A stretch of DNA of 6,094 nt from an uncultured Eubacteriales bacterium (GCA_900540045.1 UQEF01000116.1:1-6094); one strand, 5' to 3'; shown: positions 1-5,565, numbered from the stretch's first letter. Program-made: numbers and translations. Notes: generated by a model not told the origin, from the sequence alone.

Positions 1-36
1 GTCGGAAAAGATCGGCGCCAGCCGAGCTTTTCCGAC
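1..36. repeat. Strong inverted repeat just after mreD
   Basis: Bases 1-10 (GTCGGAAAAG) are perfectly complementary to 27-36 (CTTTTCCGAC). After one A/G mismatch (11 and 26) there is an inner 5-bp stem (12-16 with 21-25) closed by a 4-nt loop (17-20). The arrangement of an A-run, a GC-rich core and a T-run resembles a bidirectional intrinsic terminator, which would end the mre operon. The T-run is only four bases and lies within the stem, so this is not a textbook terminator. The alternative is a structured 5' end of a coupled downstream gene. Confidence 0.6.
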
Positions 37-46
37 GCGCGCGCAT
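1..46 (-). CDS. Possible start of the next operon gene (partial, runs off window)
   Basis: On the minus strand the mreD stop TGA (48-46) shares its A with an ATG (46-44), giving a TGATG overlap typical of translational coupling. The frame stays open for 15 codons to the window edge and encodes MRARRKSSAGADLFR, a basic start that would suit the cytoplasmic end of a membrane protein. In many Clostridia and Bacilli mreD is followed by a class B penicillin-binding protein (PBP2, mrdA/pbpA) or by minC, so one of these is the natural guess, but nothing in 15 residues proves it. No good Shine-Dalgarno site precedes the ATG, and the stretch also forms a strong hairpin, so it could instead be a non-coding end of the operon. 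Confidence 0.35.
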   Translation of the reverse strand, partial: MRARRKSSAGADLFR

Positions 47-591
47 CAGCGCGCTTTCGCAAGTTTGTACACCCCCAGCCACCACCGGATCGGAAACTGT
101 ATCACCGCCGCGATGGCCGCGGTATACAGCATGCACACCAGCGCCCGGCCCAAATGCCCCCCGTCGAGGGCCACGCCGCTTAAGTACACGTAGATCAGGT
201 TCACACCCTCAAACACCGCGGTGCTCAGCGCCGCGCACAGGGGGGTGCGGATGTGGGGGTTCCACTGGCGGGCGCGGCGGCCGGCGGCGCGCTCCTCCTC
301 AAGGCGGCGTTCGCTCTTGTCGGAGAAGGCCAGCGCGCCCAGCATGCAGCACACCGGGTAGAGGATCAGCGCCAGATAGTCCAGCATCGGCAGCATGATC
401 TCCAGCAGATACCCCACCGTGAGGGACATCAGAAACGTGTATTTCCGTCCCAGACCCACCGTCGCCACGGCGATGATCGCCAGGGCGAGGTTGGGCGCGA
501 TGTCCCAGATGGACAGGTACTCCGCCGTGGTCGCCTGAAGCAGGTAGGCCAGAAGCGTCAGCACCGATACCTTGAGCAGCTTGCTTAGCAC
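46..591 (-). CDS. mreD: Rod shape-determining membrane protein MreD
   Basis: This encodes 181 aa, the usual size of MreD, the integral membrane member of the MreBCD elongation complex that guides lateral peptidoglycan synthesis. Hydrophobic stretches suggest five or six membrane segments, at about residues 6-20, 33-48, 51-68, 72-89, 117-139 and 148-168. A charged Arg/Glu-rich loop (about 90-114) probably faces the cytoplasm. MreD sequences diverge strongly, so the call rests on size, topology and position directly after mreC. The start is GTG (591-589), 3 nt from the mreC stop, with a strong Shine-Dalgarno site inside the last mreC codons. The stop TGA overlaps a downstream ATG. Confidence 0.88.
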   Translation of the reverse strand: MLSKLLKVSVLTLLAYLLQATTAEYLSIWDIAPNLALAIIAVATVGLGRKYTFLMSLTVGYLLEIMLPMLDYLALILYPVCCMLGALAFSDKSERRLEEERAAGRRARQWNPHIRTPLCAALSTAVFEGVNLIYVYLSGVALDGGHLGRALVCMLYTAAIAAVIQFPIRWWLGVYKLAKAR

Positions 592-594
592 CGC

Positions 595-1842
595 TTAGTC
601 CTCCTCCACCGACAGGTCCAGCGGCGGCGGCGTGGGGCTGGGCGTGGCCGTCGGCGGCAGGGTAAATCCGTAGCTCATGTCCGTGGCCGCCGCGTCGGGC
701 ACCTGGTACTCGTAGCTCTCGCCGGGTTCGGGGGTGGACTCGGTGGGCGCCGGGGTCACGAGCACCTCCTGCCCGTCCCCGTCCACGGTCACGGTCGGAC
801 CGGGCGTGGGGCTGGGCGTGGGCGTGGGCGCGAGCTGGTAGAAGTCGCTGCCGATCTGCACCGTAGGCACGGGCACGGGCGAATCCAGCGGCGTGAAGCT
901 GATGCCCTCGTCGGTCGAGGCGCGCTCCTCCACCGCCTGCGCGGCCGGCTGATAGCGCAGCACGATCACGTATTCGATGTGCTGAAAGTCCGCCTGCGGC
1001 TCCACCACGACGAACTGCTTGTTGCTCTCCATCCCGCGCGTGCTCTCGCGCACGGTGCCGATGGGGATGCCCTTGGGGAAGGAGCGGCCGTCGTTGAGGT
1101 CCCCCACGCCGCTGGTCACGACCACGTCGCCGGGGCGGGGCAGGTTGTCCTCCGGCAGGTAGTACATGCGGCAAAGGGGCGTGCCGTCCACGCCCAGCGT
1201 GCCGCGCACCGTGCCCTGGTCGCGCGAGGACTGGATGAGCGCGGCGATGCTCGCCTCGCTGTCGATGATGGTGCGCACGGTGGATTTGGTGGGGGTCACG
1301 TTGTAGGTGTAGCCGACCATGGCGCCGTCCATGGTGACGGCCATGTAGTCCTCCACCCCGTCGTTGGACCCCTTGTTGATGGTAAAGACGGAAAAATAGT
1401 TGCCGCTATCCCGGCCGATGACGGTGGCCACGAGGGGGTTGAGGCTTTCGTTGACGGAGATCTCGTCGTAGAGGTTTTCATACACCGACAGCTTGTGCTG
1501 CATCTCCTCGGCGAGCATCGCGTCGTAGACGAGCTGTTCGTTCTCGGTCTTGAGCCGGTTGTACTCCAGCTCGATGCGGGAGCGGAGCTTGAGGGTGTAG
1601 AGGTAGTCCACCACCCAGTCCACCACGGCGGAAAAGCCGCTCTGCAGGGGGGTCATCACCGCCGACACGCCCTCCTCGGGCACGGCCAGCACGTCGTAGC
1701 CCGTGATGAGGGCCAGAAGATGCGTGGCCGCCAGCCCCATCAGGCCCACCACCAGCGCGATGATCAGCGCCCGGCGCAGGATGCGCCTGAGGCGGCTGTC
1801 CTGGGGGCGCCTGCGTTCGGTTTTGGGTACCTTTAGCTTCAT
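595..1842 (-). CDS. mreC: Cell shape-determining protein MreC with long Pro/Thr-rich tail
   Basis: MreC is the bitopic scaffold that links cytoplasmic MreB filaments to the wall synthases outside the membrane. Visible here are a basic N terminus (residues 1-24), one membrane helix (about 25-47), a charged coiled-coil stretch (about 84-125) and the beta-barrel MreC domain (about 134-298). That domain includes ATVIGRDSGNYFSVFTINKG, the IIDSEASIAALI strand and the RPGDVVVTSG segment. Family members are often near 270-320 aa; this one has 415 because of a low-complexity tail (about 300-415) rich in Pro, Thr, Ser and Glu with two TPSPTP blocks. The ATG start (1842) is preceded by GGGAGGA about 5 nt upstream. 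The gap to mreB is 16 nt. Confidence 0.95.
   Translation of the reverse strand: MKLKVPKTERRRPQDSRLRRILRRALIIALVVGLMGLAATHLLALITGYDVLAVPEEGVSAVMTPLQSGFSAVVDWVVDYLYTLKLRSRIELEYNRLKTENEQLVYDAMLAEEMQHKLSVYENLYDEISVNESLNPLVATVIGRDSGNYFSVFTINKGSNDGVEDYMAVTMDGAMVGYTYNVTPTKSTVRTIIDSEASIAALIQSSRDQGTVRGTLGVDGTPLCRMYYLPEDNLPRPGDVVVTSGVGDLNDGRSFPKGIPIGTVRESTRGMESNKQFVVVEPQADFQHIEYVIVLRYQPAAQAVEERASTDEGISFTPLDSPVPVPTVQIGSDFYQLAPTPTPSPTPGPTVTVDGDGQEVLVTPAPTESTPEPGESYEYQVPDAAATDMSYGFTLPPTATPSPTPPPLDLSVEED
600..607 (-). promoter_or_regulatory. Ribosome binding site for mreD inside the mreC 3' end
   Basis: The minus strand reads GGAGGAGG, 8 nt before the GTG start of mreD. These bases are also the codons for Val-Glu-Glu-Asp at the extreme C terminus of MreC. 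The very strong site compensates for the GTG start and fixes it. It implies that mreC and mreD are translated in a coupled way. Confidence 0.85.
629..821. repeat. 19-bp direct repeat within the mreC tail
   Basis: The same 19 bases (GGCGTGGGGCTGGGCGTGG on the plus strand) occur at 629-647 and at 803-821. They encode the TPSPTP blocks of the MreC tail. Exact identity at the DNA level suggests duplication or slippage rather than only amino-acid bias. GC-rich Pro/Thr codon repetition could also explain much of it. Confidence 0.8.
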
Positions 1843-1858
1843 TCCCGTCCTCCCGGTA

Positions 1859-2887
1859 TCAGAATGGCTTGAGGAAGCTGGTGCGGCCCAGATGCTCCAG
1901 AAGCTCGTAGTTTTCGATGATGTTGCCCAGGCCCAGGGCGGCGCAGTCCATCGGCTCCTTGGACAGAAGCACCGGGATGCCCAGCTCGCTTGCGATCAGC
2001 TGGTCCATGCCGTAGAGCAGCGATCCGCCGCCGGTGAGGTAGAGGCCGTTGTGCATGATGTCGGCGGCCAGCTCCGGCGGGGTGCGCTCCAGCACCCACT
2101 TGATCGCGCCGAGGATGGCCAGGCACGGCTCGTGCAGGGCCTCGTAGATCTGGGTGGAGGTGATTTCGGTGGTCTGGGGGAGGTTGGTCACCATGTCGCG
2201 GCCGCGGATGCGGGCGCGGCGCTCGTCGCGCAGGGGAAGCGCGGAGCCCAGGTCCAGCTTGACCTCCTCGGCGGTGCGGTCGCCGATCAGGATGTTGAAC
2301 TCCCGCTTGATAAAGTCGATGATGGCCTCGTCCATCTTGACCCCGCCCACTCGCACCGAATGGCTGATGACCACGCCGCCCAGCGAGATGACCGCCGCGT
2401 CGGTGGTGCCGCCGCCGATATCGACCACCATGCAGCCGTTGGGGTCAAAGACGGGCAGCCCGCTGCCCAGCGCCGCGGCGAAGGGCTTTTCCACCAGCAG
2501 GACCTTTCGGCTGCCGGCGTACTTGGCGGCCTCGCCCACGGCGCGGCGCTCGATGGCGGAGATCGAGCACGGGTAGCTCAGAAACAGGCGCGGCTTGACG
2601 AGGTAGCTGGAGCCGATGGCCTTGCGCATGAAGTACTGAATCATGATTTCGGTCATGTCAAAATCGGTGATCACGCCCTCGCGCATGGGCCTGACGGCCA
2701 TCACGCCCTCGGTGGTGCGGCCCAGCATGATCTTGGCGTCGTCGCCGACGGCGCGCACCCTGCGCTCGTTCCCGGCGTCCACCACCACGATGGTGGGTTC
2801 GCTGATCATGATGCCCTTGTGCTTAACGTAAACCAGCGTGTTGCTGGTGCCCAGGTCCACGCCCAGGTCATGCGCCACAAAGCCCAT
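1859..2887 (-). CDS. mreB: Actin-like rod shape protein MreB with altered catalytic motif
   Basis: MreB forms membrane-bound filaments that organise the elongation machinery. The length of 342 aa matches the family. The phosphate-1 loop (D-L-G-T-S-N-T, residues 11-17), phosphate-2 loop (V-V-D-I-G-G-G-T-T-D, 154-163) and adenosine motif (L-T-G-G-G-S-L-L, 284-291) are all present. In the segment that reads E-E-P-M/F-A-A-A in B. subtilis and E. coli MreB, this protein has E133-K134-P135-F-A-A-A. The Glu before Pro (E140 in Caulobacter MreB, the residue that activates water) is therefore Lys. The conserved Asp of G-G-D-x-M-D-E-A is Val183. The start ATG lies 3 nt after the maf stop, with GGAG (2899-2896) 8 nt upstream. 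It may be an MreB paralogue (Mbl- or MreBH-like) rather than the only copy. Confidence 0.96.
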   Translation of the reverse strand: MGFVAHDLGVDLGTSNTLVYVKHKGIMISEPTIVVVDAGNERRVRAVGDDAKIMLGRTTEGVMAVRPMREGVITDFDMTEIMIQYFMRKAIGSSYLVKPRLFLSYPCSISAIERRAVGEAAKYAGSRKVLLVEKPFAAALGSGLPVFDPNGCMVVDIGGGTTDAAVISLGGVVISHSVRVGGVKMDEAIIDFIKREFNILIGDRTAEEVKLDLGSALPLRDERRARIRGRDMVTNLPQTTEITSTQIYEALHEPCLAILGAIKWVLERTPPELAADIMHNGLYLTGGGSLLYGMDQLIASELGIPVLLSKEPMDCAALGLGNIIENYELLEHLGRTSFLKPF

Positions 2888-2890
2888 CGG

Positions 2891-3586
2891 TCAATCTCCG
2901 TTCCGTCCCGCCGCGTTGGCGGCATATTTGGAGTCATACCAGTCCCTGATTTCGCTCTCGCTGCGCAGGGGGATGTCGAATCCCGCCTGCCAGAGCAGCT
3001 GCGTCACCATCGCCAGCGGCAGGCCGATCACGCCGGTGGGGCTGCCCTCGATGCGGCTGACGAACGCGCCCGCAATGCCCTGCAGGGCGTAGCCGCCGGC
3101 CTTGTCCATGGGTTCGCCGGTATCGACATAGCGCTCGATGAGCACATCCGGCAGCGTGATGAACGCCACGCGCGTGATGGAGGCGTCATACAGCTCCGAC
3201 CCGTCGGGGCGGCGCAGGCACACGCCGGTGTATACGTAATGGGCGCGTCCGCTGAGCATTTTGATCATGCGCACGGCGTCGTCCCGGTCCTTGGGCTTGC
3301 CAAGGTAGTGTTTGCCCACCTGCACCATCGTATCCGCGGCGAGAATGTAGCGGCCCTTGACCTTGCGGCTGAGCATGAAGGCCTTTTTGCGGGCCATGTC
3401 CAGCGCGCGCCACTGGCCCTCGCCCTCGGCGAAGAACTCGCTGAGCTCCGAGGGGATCACCTCAAACGGCACGCCGAAGTACTCCATCATGGCCCTGCGC
3501 CTGGGCGATCCCGACGCCAGAATGATCTTTTCGTCCTTGCCCGGCTTCATGGGCGCGCTCTGTTCCTTCCTGTCCGGCCCCTTCAT
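2891..3586 (-). CDS. maf: Maf family nucleoside triphosphate pyrophosphatase
   Basis: Maf proteins hydrolyse nucleoside triphosphates, mainly dTTP/UTP and modified pyrimidine forms, to the monophosphate and pyrophosphate. They act as house-cleaning enzymes and are linked to septum inhibition in B. subtilis. Visible motifs are the substrate-binding A-S-G-S-P-R-R (residues 24-30), the catalytic A-A-D-T-M-V (83-88, usually G-A-D-T-V-V), L-G-K-P-K-D (95-100), L-S-G-R-x-H (111-116), D-K-A-G-G-Y-A-L-Q-G (161-170) and G-x-x-G-L-P-L near 185-191. The Lys and Gln of the fifth motif suit the YhdE-like subgroup. At 231 aa it is longer than the usual 190-200, with extra residues at both ends. The ATG at 3586 has AAAGGAG 9 nt upstream. 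An internal Met13 (3550) aligns better with shorter homologues but lacks such a site. It is the first gene of the mre operon. Confidence 0.94.
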   Translation of the reverse strand: MKGPDRKEQSAPMKPGKDEKIILASGSPRRRAMMEYFGVPFEVIPSELSEFFAEGEGQWRALDMARKKAFMLSRKVKGRYILAADTMVQVGKHYLGKPKDRDDAVRMIKMLSGRAHYVYTGVCLRRPDGSELYDASITRVAFITLPDVLIERYVDTGEPMDKAGGYALQGIAGAFVSRIEGSPTGVIGLPLAMVTQLLWQAGFDIPLRSESEIRDWYDSKYAANAAGRNGD

Positions 3587-3595
3587 CTCCCCCGG

Positions 3596-3602
3596 CTCCT
3601 TT
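3596..3602 (-). promoter_or_regulatory. Ribosome binding site deciding the maf start
   Basis: The minus strand reads AAAGGAG, 9 nt before ATG 3586. This favours the upstream start, and so a 12-residue polar N-terminal extension, over the ATG at 3550. Confidence 0.75.
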
Positions 3603-3642
3603 CCCGCCGTAGCGCTCGTGTTAAGATAGGCTACAGCAGTTT

Positions 3643-3671
3643 ATTATAGCACAGTTTTCTCGCCCTGGGAA
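3643..3671 (-). promoter_or_regulatory. Promoter of the maf-mreBCD operon (extended -10)
   Basis: On the minus strand a perfect TATAAT (3648-3643) is preceded by TGC, forming an extended -10 element TGCTATAAT (3651-3643). At 17-bp spacing the -35 position holds TTCCCA (3671-3666), a weak match to TTGACA, as is usual where the -10 is extended. Transcription would start near 3636, giving a leader of about 50 nt before maf. No other comparable promoter was noticed between maf and mreD, so this probably drives all four genes. Confidence 0.72.
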
Positions 3672-3720
3672 GCGCGCCGCCCCTTTTCCGGGCCGCACGC
3701 TTGTAAAAATCGCAGGGGAG

Positions 3721-3740
3721 GGGCGCGGCGTTTCGCGCCC
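3721..3740. repeat. GC-rich hairpin between the divergent promoters
   Basis: GGGCGCG (3721-3727) and CGCGCCC (3734-3740) form a perfect 7-bp stem with a 6-nt loop. It lies upstream of both divergent promoters, about 50 bp from the -35 of maf and 40 bp from the -35 of the membrane-protein gene. No T-run follows on either strand, so it is not an intrinsic terminator. It could be a protein-binding site or simply chance in GC-rich DNA. Confidence 0.45.
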
Positions 3741-3780
3741 GTTCCGTTCATGCCGGACGCCCGTATTGCCCACGTTTTCC

Positions 3781-3812
3781 TTGACAGCGCCCCCTCCGCC
3801 CTGTAATATAAT
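3781..3812 (+). promoter_or_regulatory. Sigma-A-type promoter of the membrane-protein gene
   Basis: A perfect -35 TTGACA (3781-3786) is followed by an AT-rich -10 region. TAATAT (3804-3809) sits at the ideal 17-bp spacing, and a perfect TATAAT (3807-3812) sits at 20 bp. Either gives transcription from about 3816-3819. The surrounding DNA is GC-rich, so these boxes stand out. The leader before the gene is about 75 nt. Confidence 0.8.
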
Positions 3813-3814
3813 AG

Positions 3815-3824
3815 AATCATGATT
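3815..3824. promoter_or_regulatory. Palindrome at the predicted transcription start
   Basis: AATCATGATT (3815-3824) is a perfect 10-bp palindrome covering the predicted start point of the plus-strand promoter. Its position would suit a repressor operator, but the palindrome is short and no repressor gene is in the window. Confidence 0.3.
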
Positions 3825-3878
3825 CCGCCGCTGGTTTTTCAGGGCATTTTTCCTTTTCTCCGCGTTCATTCTTCCTGA
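3819..3878 (+). CDS. Possible 19-codon leader ORF before the membrane-protein gene
   Basis: An ATG at 3819 falls at or next to the predicted transcription start. It opens a 19-residue hydrophobic frame (MIPPLVFQGIFPFLRVHSS) ending in TGA at 3876-3878, which touches the Shine-Dalgarno site of the next gene. There is no ribosome binding site, so it could only be read as a leaderless message. It may equally be chance; no amino-acid run typical of attenuation peptides is present. Confidence 0.15.
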   Translation: MIPPLVFQGIFPFLRVHSS

Positions 3879-3884
3879 AAGGGG
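3877..3884 (+). promoter_or_regulatory. Ribosome binding site deciding the membrane-protein start
   Basis: GAAAGGGG ends 10 nt before ATG 3895 but only 4 nt before the in-frame GTG 3889. The spacing favours the ATG, so the protein begins M-S-K-L-R-R rather than with the two extra residues from GTG. Confidence 0.65.
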
Positions 3885-3894
3885 CCTTGTGTGC

Positions 3895-5505
3895 ATGTCC
3901 AAACTCCGCCGCATCCTGTCCTGGCTGGCGCTGGCGGTCTGCTTTGCGGTGCTGTGCGTTTTTCTGTGGCGCAACGTCACCGACCTGCTGGATTCCGACA
4001 TGGCGTCCGACATGATCTACGCCGACCTTCTCAGGCAGGAAGGGTCGCTTCTTTCCTCAAACTGGTATTATTCCTCGGAGATCCGTATTCTTTCCAATCA
4101 TCTGTTCTTTACGCCCCTCTTCTATCTTACCCGGGACTGGCATCTGGTGCGCTTCCTCGGCACGGCGCTGAGCTATGTGCTCCTCCTGCTCTCGCTGTGG
4201 ACGGTCACGCGTCAGGTGGGCCTGCGGCGCTGGTTCCCCCTGATCGGCGCGGCCCTGCTCCTGCCCCTGTCCATCGCGTACACCCACTATTCCCTCGTGG
4301 GCACCTTCTATATGCCCCACCATATCCTCGCCTTCTTCCTCTTCGCCCTCACCCTGTCCCAGAGCGCGCCCTGCACCCCCCGCGCCCGCGCGCTGCGGCT
4401 GGCGGTTCTCTCGGCCCTCTCCGTGGCGGCGGGGCTATGCGGCTATCGCTTCCTGTACCTGTTTTTCCTTCCGATGGCGATGGCCGCCGCGTACCTGCGC
4501 ATGCGGCACGGCCCCGCTGCGCGCGTTGTCCGGCTGCTGAGCGGCTCCCTCCTGTCGCTGGGCATGGCGCTGGCGGGGCTGGCCCTCAACCTCTTTGTCC
4601 TCGCCCGCCTCTATTCCTTTGACAGCTACGGCTCCATCGCCTTTATCGATTTCTCCTTCGACCGCATCGCCGGCTTTCTCTCCCAGCTGCCCACGCTGCT
4701 GGGCTACCCCACCGGCCAGCCGATCCTCTCCGCCTATCTGGCTCCCGCCGTCCTGTCGCTTGCGCTGCTTGCCCTGCTGGGCTGGAGCGTCGCGGCGGCC
4801 CTGCGCGCTCCCCGCGGCGCGCTCGCGCAGGACGCCCCCGCCGCCCCCGGCGCCCCTCCCTCGTTCGGCGAGCAGACGATGGCCCTGTTCGCGGGCTCCG
4901 GCCTGCTGCTGTATCTGGCCCTGCTGGCCCTGACCGACCTGGAGCTGGCGGCCTCCCCGTATCATTTCCTGCCCGTGCTGGTGCTGTGCGTGCCGCTTGC
5001 GGCCTGGCGGTTTGAGCGCCTGCCCATGAGGCCGCGCCTGCCGGTGCGCGCGGCCGCGGCGGGGGTGCTGGCGTGCCTGATGGCGGTGAGCTCGGCGATC
5101 AACTACCGCTATTTCAGCCGCCGCGATATCACCTATGAGCAGCGCATGCTCCTGTCCGCGCTTTCCGGGGAAGGCTACGCCACGGGGTATTCGACCTTCT
5201 GGCTGGGCAATATCCTCACCGAGCTGTCCGACGGCCAGGTGGAGATGTACGTGTTCAAGGCCCCGCTGAATACCGCCGACGACCTGATCAACCGGATGGA
5301 CCCCTGGTTGCAGCGCAAGTCGCACATGCAGGAGCGGCCGGAGGGACGGGTGTTCATCCTCTTTTCCAAATACTATGAGGAGACGGACTTCCCGCTCTTT
5401 GCGCAGATGGACCCCTCGCACGTGATCTACGAATCGCCCTACCTGCTGGCCTACGGGTATGAGAGCTTCGACGACCTCTATGCCGACGCCGGCGCGCCGT
5501 CTTGA
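3895..5505 (+). CDS. Polytopic membrane protein, GT-C glycosyltransferase-like
   Basis: The product has 536 aa and roughly 10-12 membrane segments (for example about 9-27, 87-106, 113-132, 141-156, 214-237, 277-302, 331-347, 355-371, 384-402), followed by a soluble C-terminal part of about 130 residues (405-536). After the first helix comes a loop with D33, D35 and D39, then W-Y-Y-S-S-E at 57-62. Acidic residues in the first external loop are the hallmark of GT-C enzymes, which use polyprenyl-phosphate sugars outside the membrane to glycosylate proteins or wall polymers. I do not recognise a named family. A Pro/Ala-rich linker (about 304-323) splits the membrane region. It has its own promoter and is transcribed away from the mre operon, so no functional link is shown. 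A flippase, polymerase or other multi-pass protein remains possible. Confidence 0.75.
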   Translation: MSKLRRILSWLALAVCFAVLCVFLWRNVTDLLDSDMASDMIYADLLRQEGSLLSSNWYYSSEIRILSNHLFFTPLFYLTRDWHLVRFLGTALSYVLLLLSLWTVTRQVGLRRWFPLIGAALLLPLSIAYTHYSLVGTFYMPHHILAFFLFALTLSQSAPCTPRARALRLAVLSALSVAAGLCGYRFLYLFFLPMAMAAAYLRMRHGPAARVVRLLSGSLLSLGMALAGLALNLFVLARLYSFDSYGSIAFIDFSFDRIAGFLSQLPTLLGYPTGQPILSAYLAPAVLSLALLALLGWSVAAALRAPRGALAQDAPAAPGAPPSFGEQTMALFAGSGLLLYLALLALTDLELAASPYHFLPVLVLCVPLAAWRFERLPMRPRLPVRAAAAGVLACLMAVSSAINYRYFSRRDITYEQRMLLSALSGEGYATGYSTFWLGNILTELSDGQVEMYVFKAPLNTADDLINRMDPWLQRKSHMQERPEGRVFILFSKYYEETDFPLFAQMDPSHVIYESPYLLAYGYESFDDLYADAGAPS

Positions 5506-5530
5506 CAAACCCTCCCCCCGCGGCTATCAT
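5502..5530 (+). promoter_or_regulatory. glyS promoter overlapping the upstream stop codon
   Basis: A perfect -35 TTGACA (5502-5507) is followed at exactly 17 bp by TATCAT (5525-5530), a five-of-six match to TATAAT. The -35 contains the TGA stop (5503-5505) of the membrane-protein gene. Transcription would start near 5537, giving a leader of about 45 nt. No terminator separates the two genes, so read-through from upstream may add to glyS expression. Confidence 0.85.
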
Positions 5531-5538
5531 AAATAGGA

Positions 5539-5556
5539 TTCCAACCGGTTCCAACC
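5539..5556 (+). repeat. Tandem 8-bp repeat in the glyS leader
   Basis: TTCCAACC occurs at 5539-5546 and again at 5549-5556, a period of 10 bp, at or just after the predicted transcription start. The centre, AACCGGTT (5543-5550), is an 8-bp palindrome. One-helical-turn spacing would suit a DNA-binding protein, but it may be chance. The leader is far too short for a glycine T-box. Confidence 0.4.
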
Positions 5557-5565
5557 AATGTAATG

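Noticed and set aside
979..1836. A 285-codon open frame on the plus strand opposite mreC
   Set aside because: It is antisense to mreC, low in complexity (Val/His/Gly/Ala) and without a convincing start site, so it is a shadow of mreC codon use.
3609..3634. Inverted repeat GTAGC/GCTAC in the maf leader
   Set aside because: The stem is only 5 bp with a 16-nt loop and no T-run, so it is too weak to call an attenuator.
1703..3649. A 648-codon open frame on the plus strand opposite mreB and maf
   Set aside because: It lies antisense to two clearly recognised genes, has a His/Ala/Gly/Arg-rich composition with no recognisable domain, and is the expected shadow frame in GC-rich DNA.
3889..3894. GTG start at 3889 for the membrane-protein gene
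   Set aside because: It lies only 4 nt from the Shine-Dalgarno site, while ATG 3895 has good 10-nt spacing and is the stronger start codon.
4435..5508. A 357-codon open frame on the minus strand opposite the membrane-protein gene
   Set aside because: It is rich in Gln, Gly, Arg and His with no domain, whereas the plus strand has a promoter, ribosome binding site and clear membrane segments.
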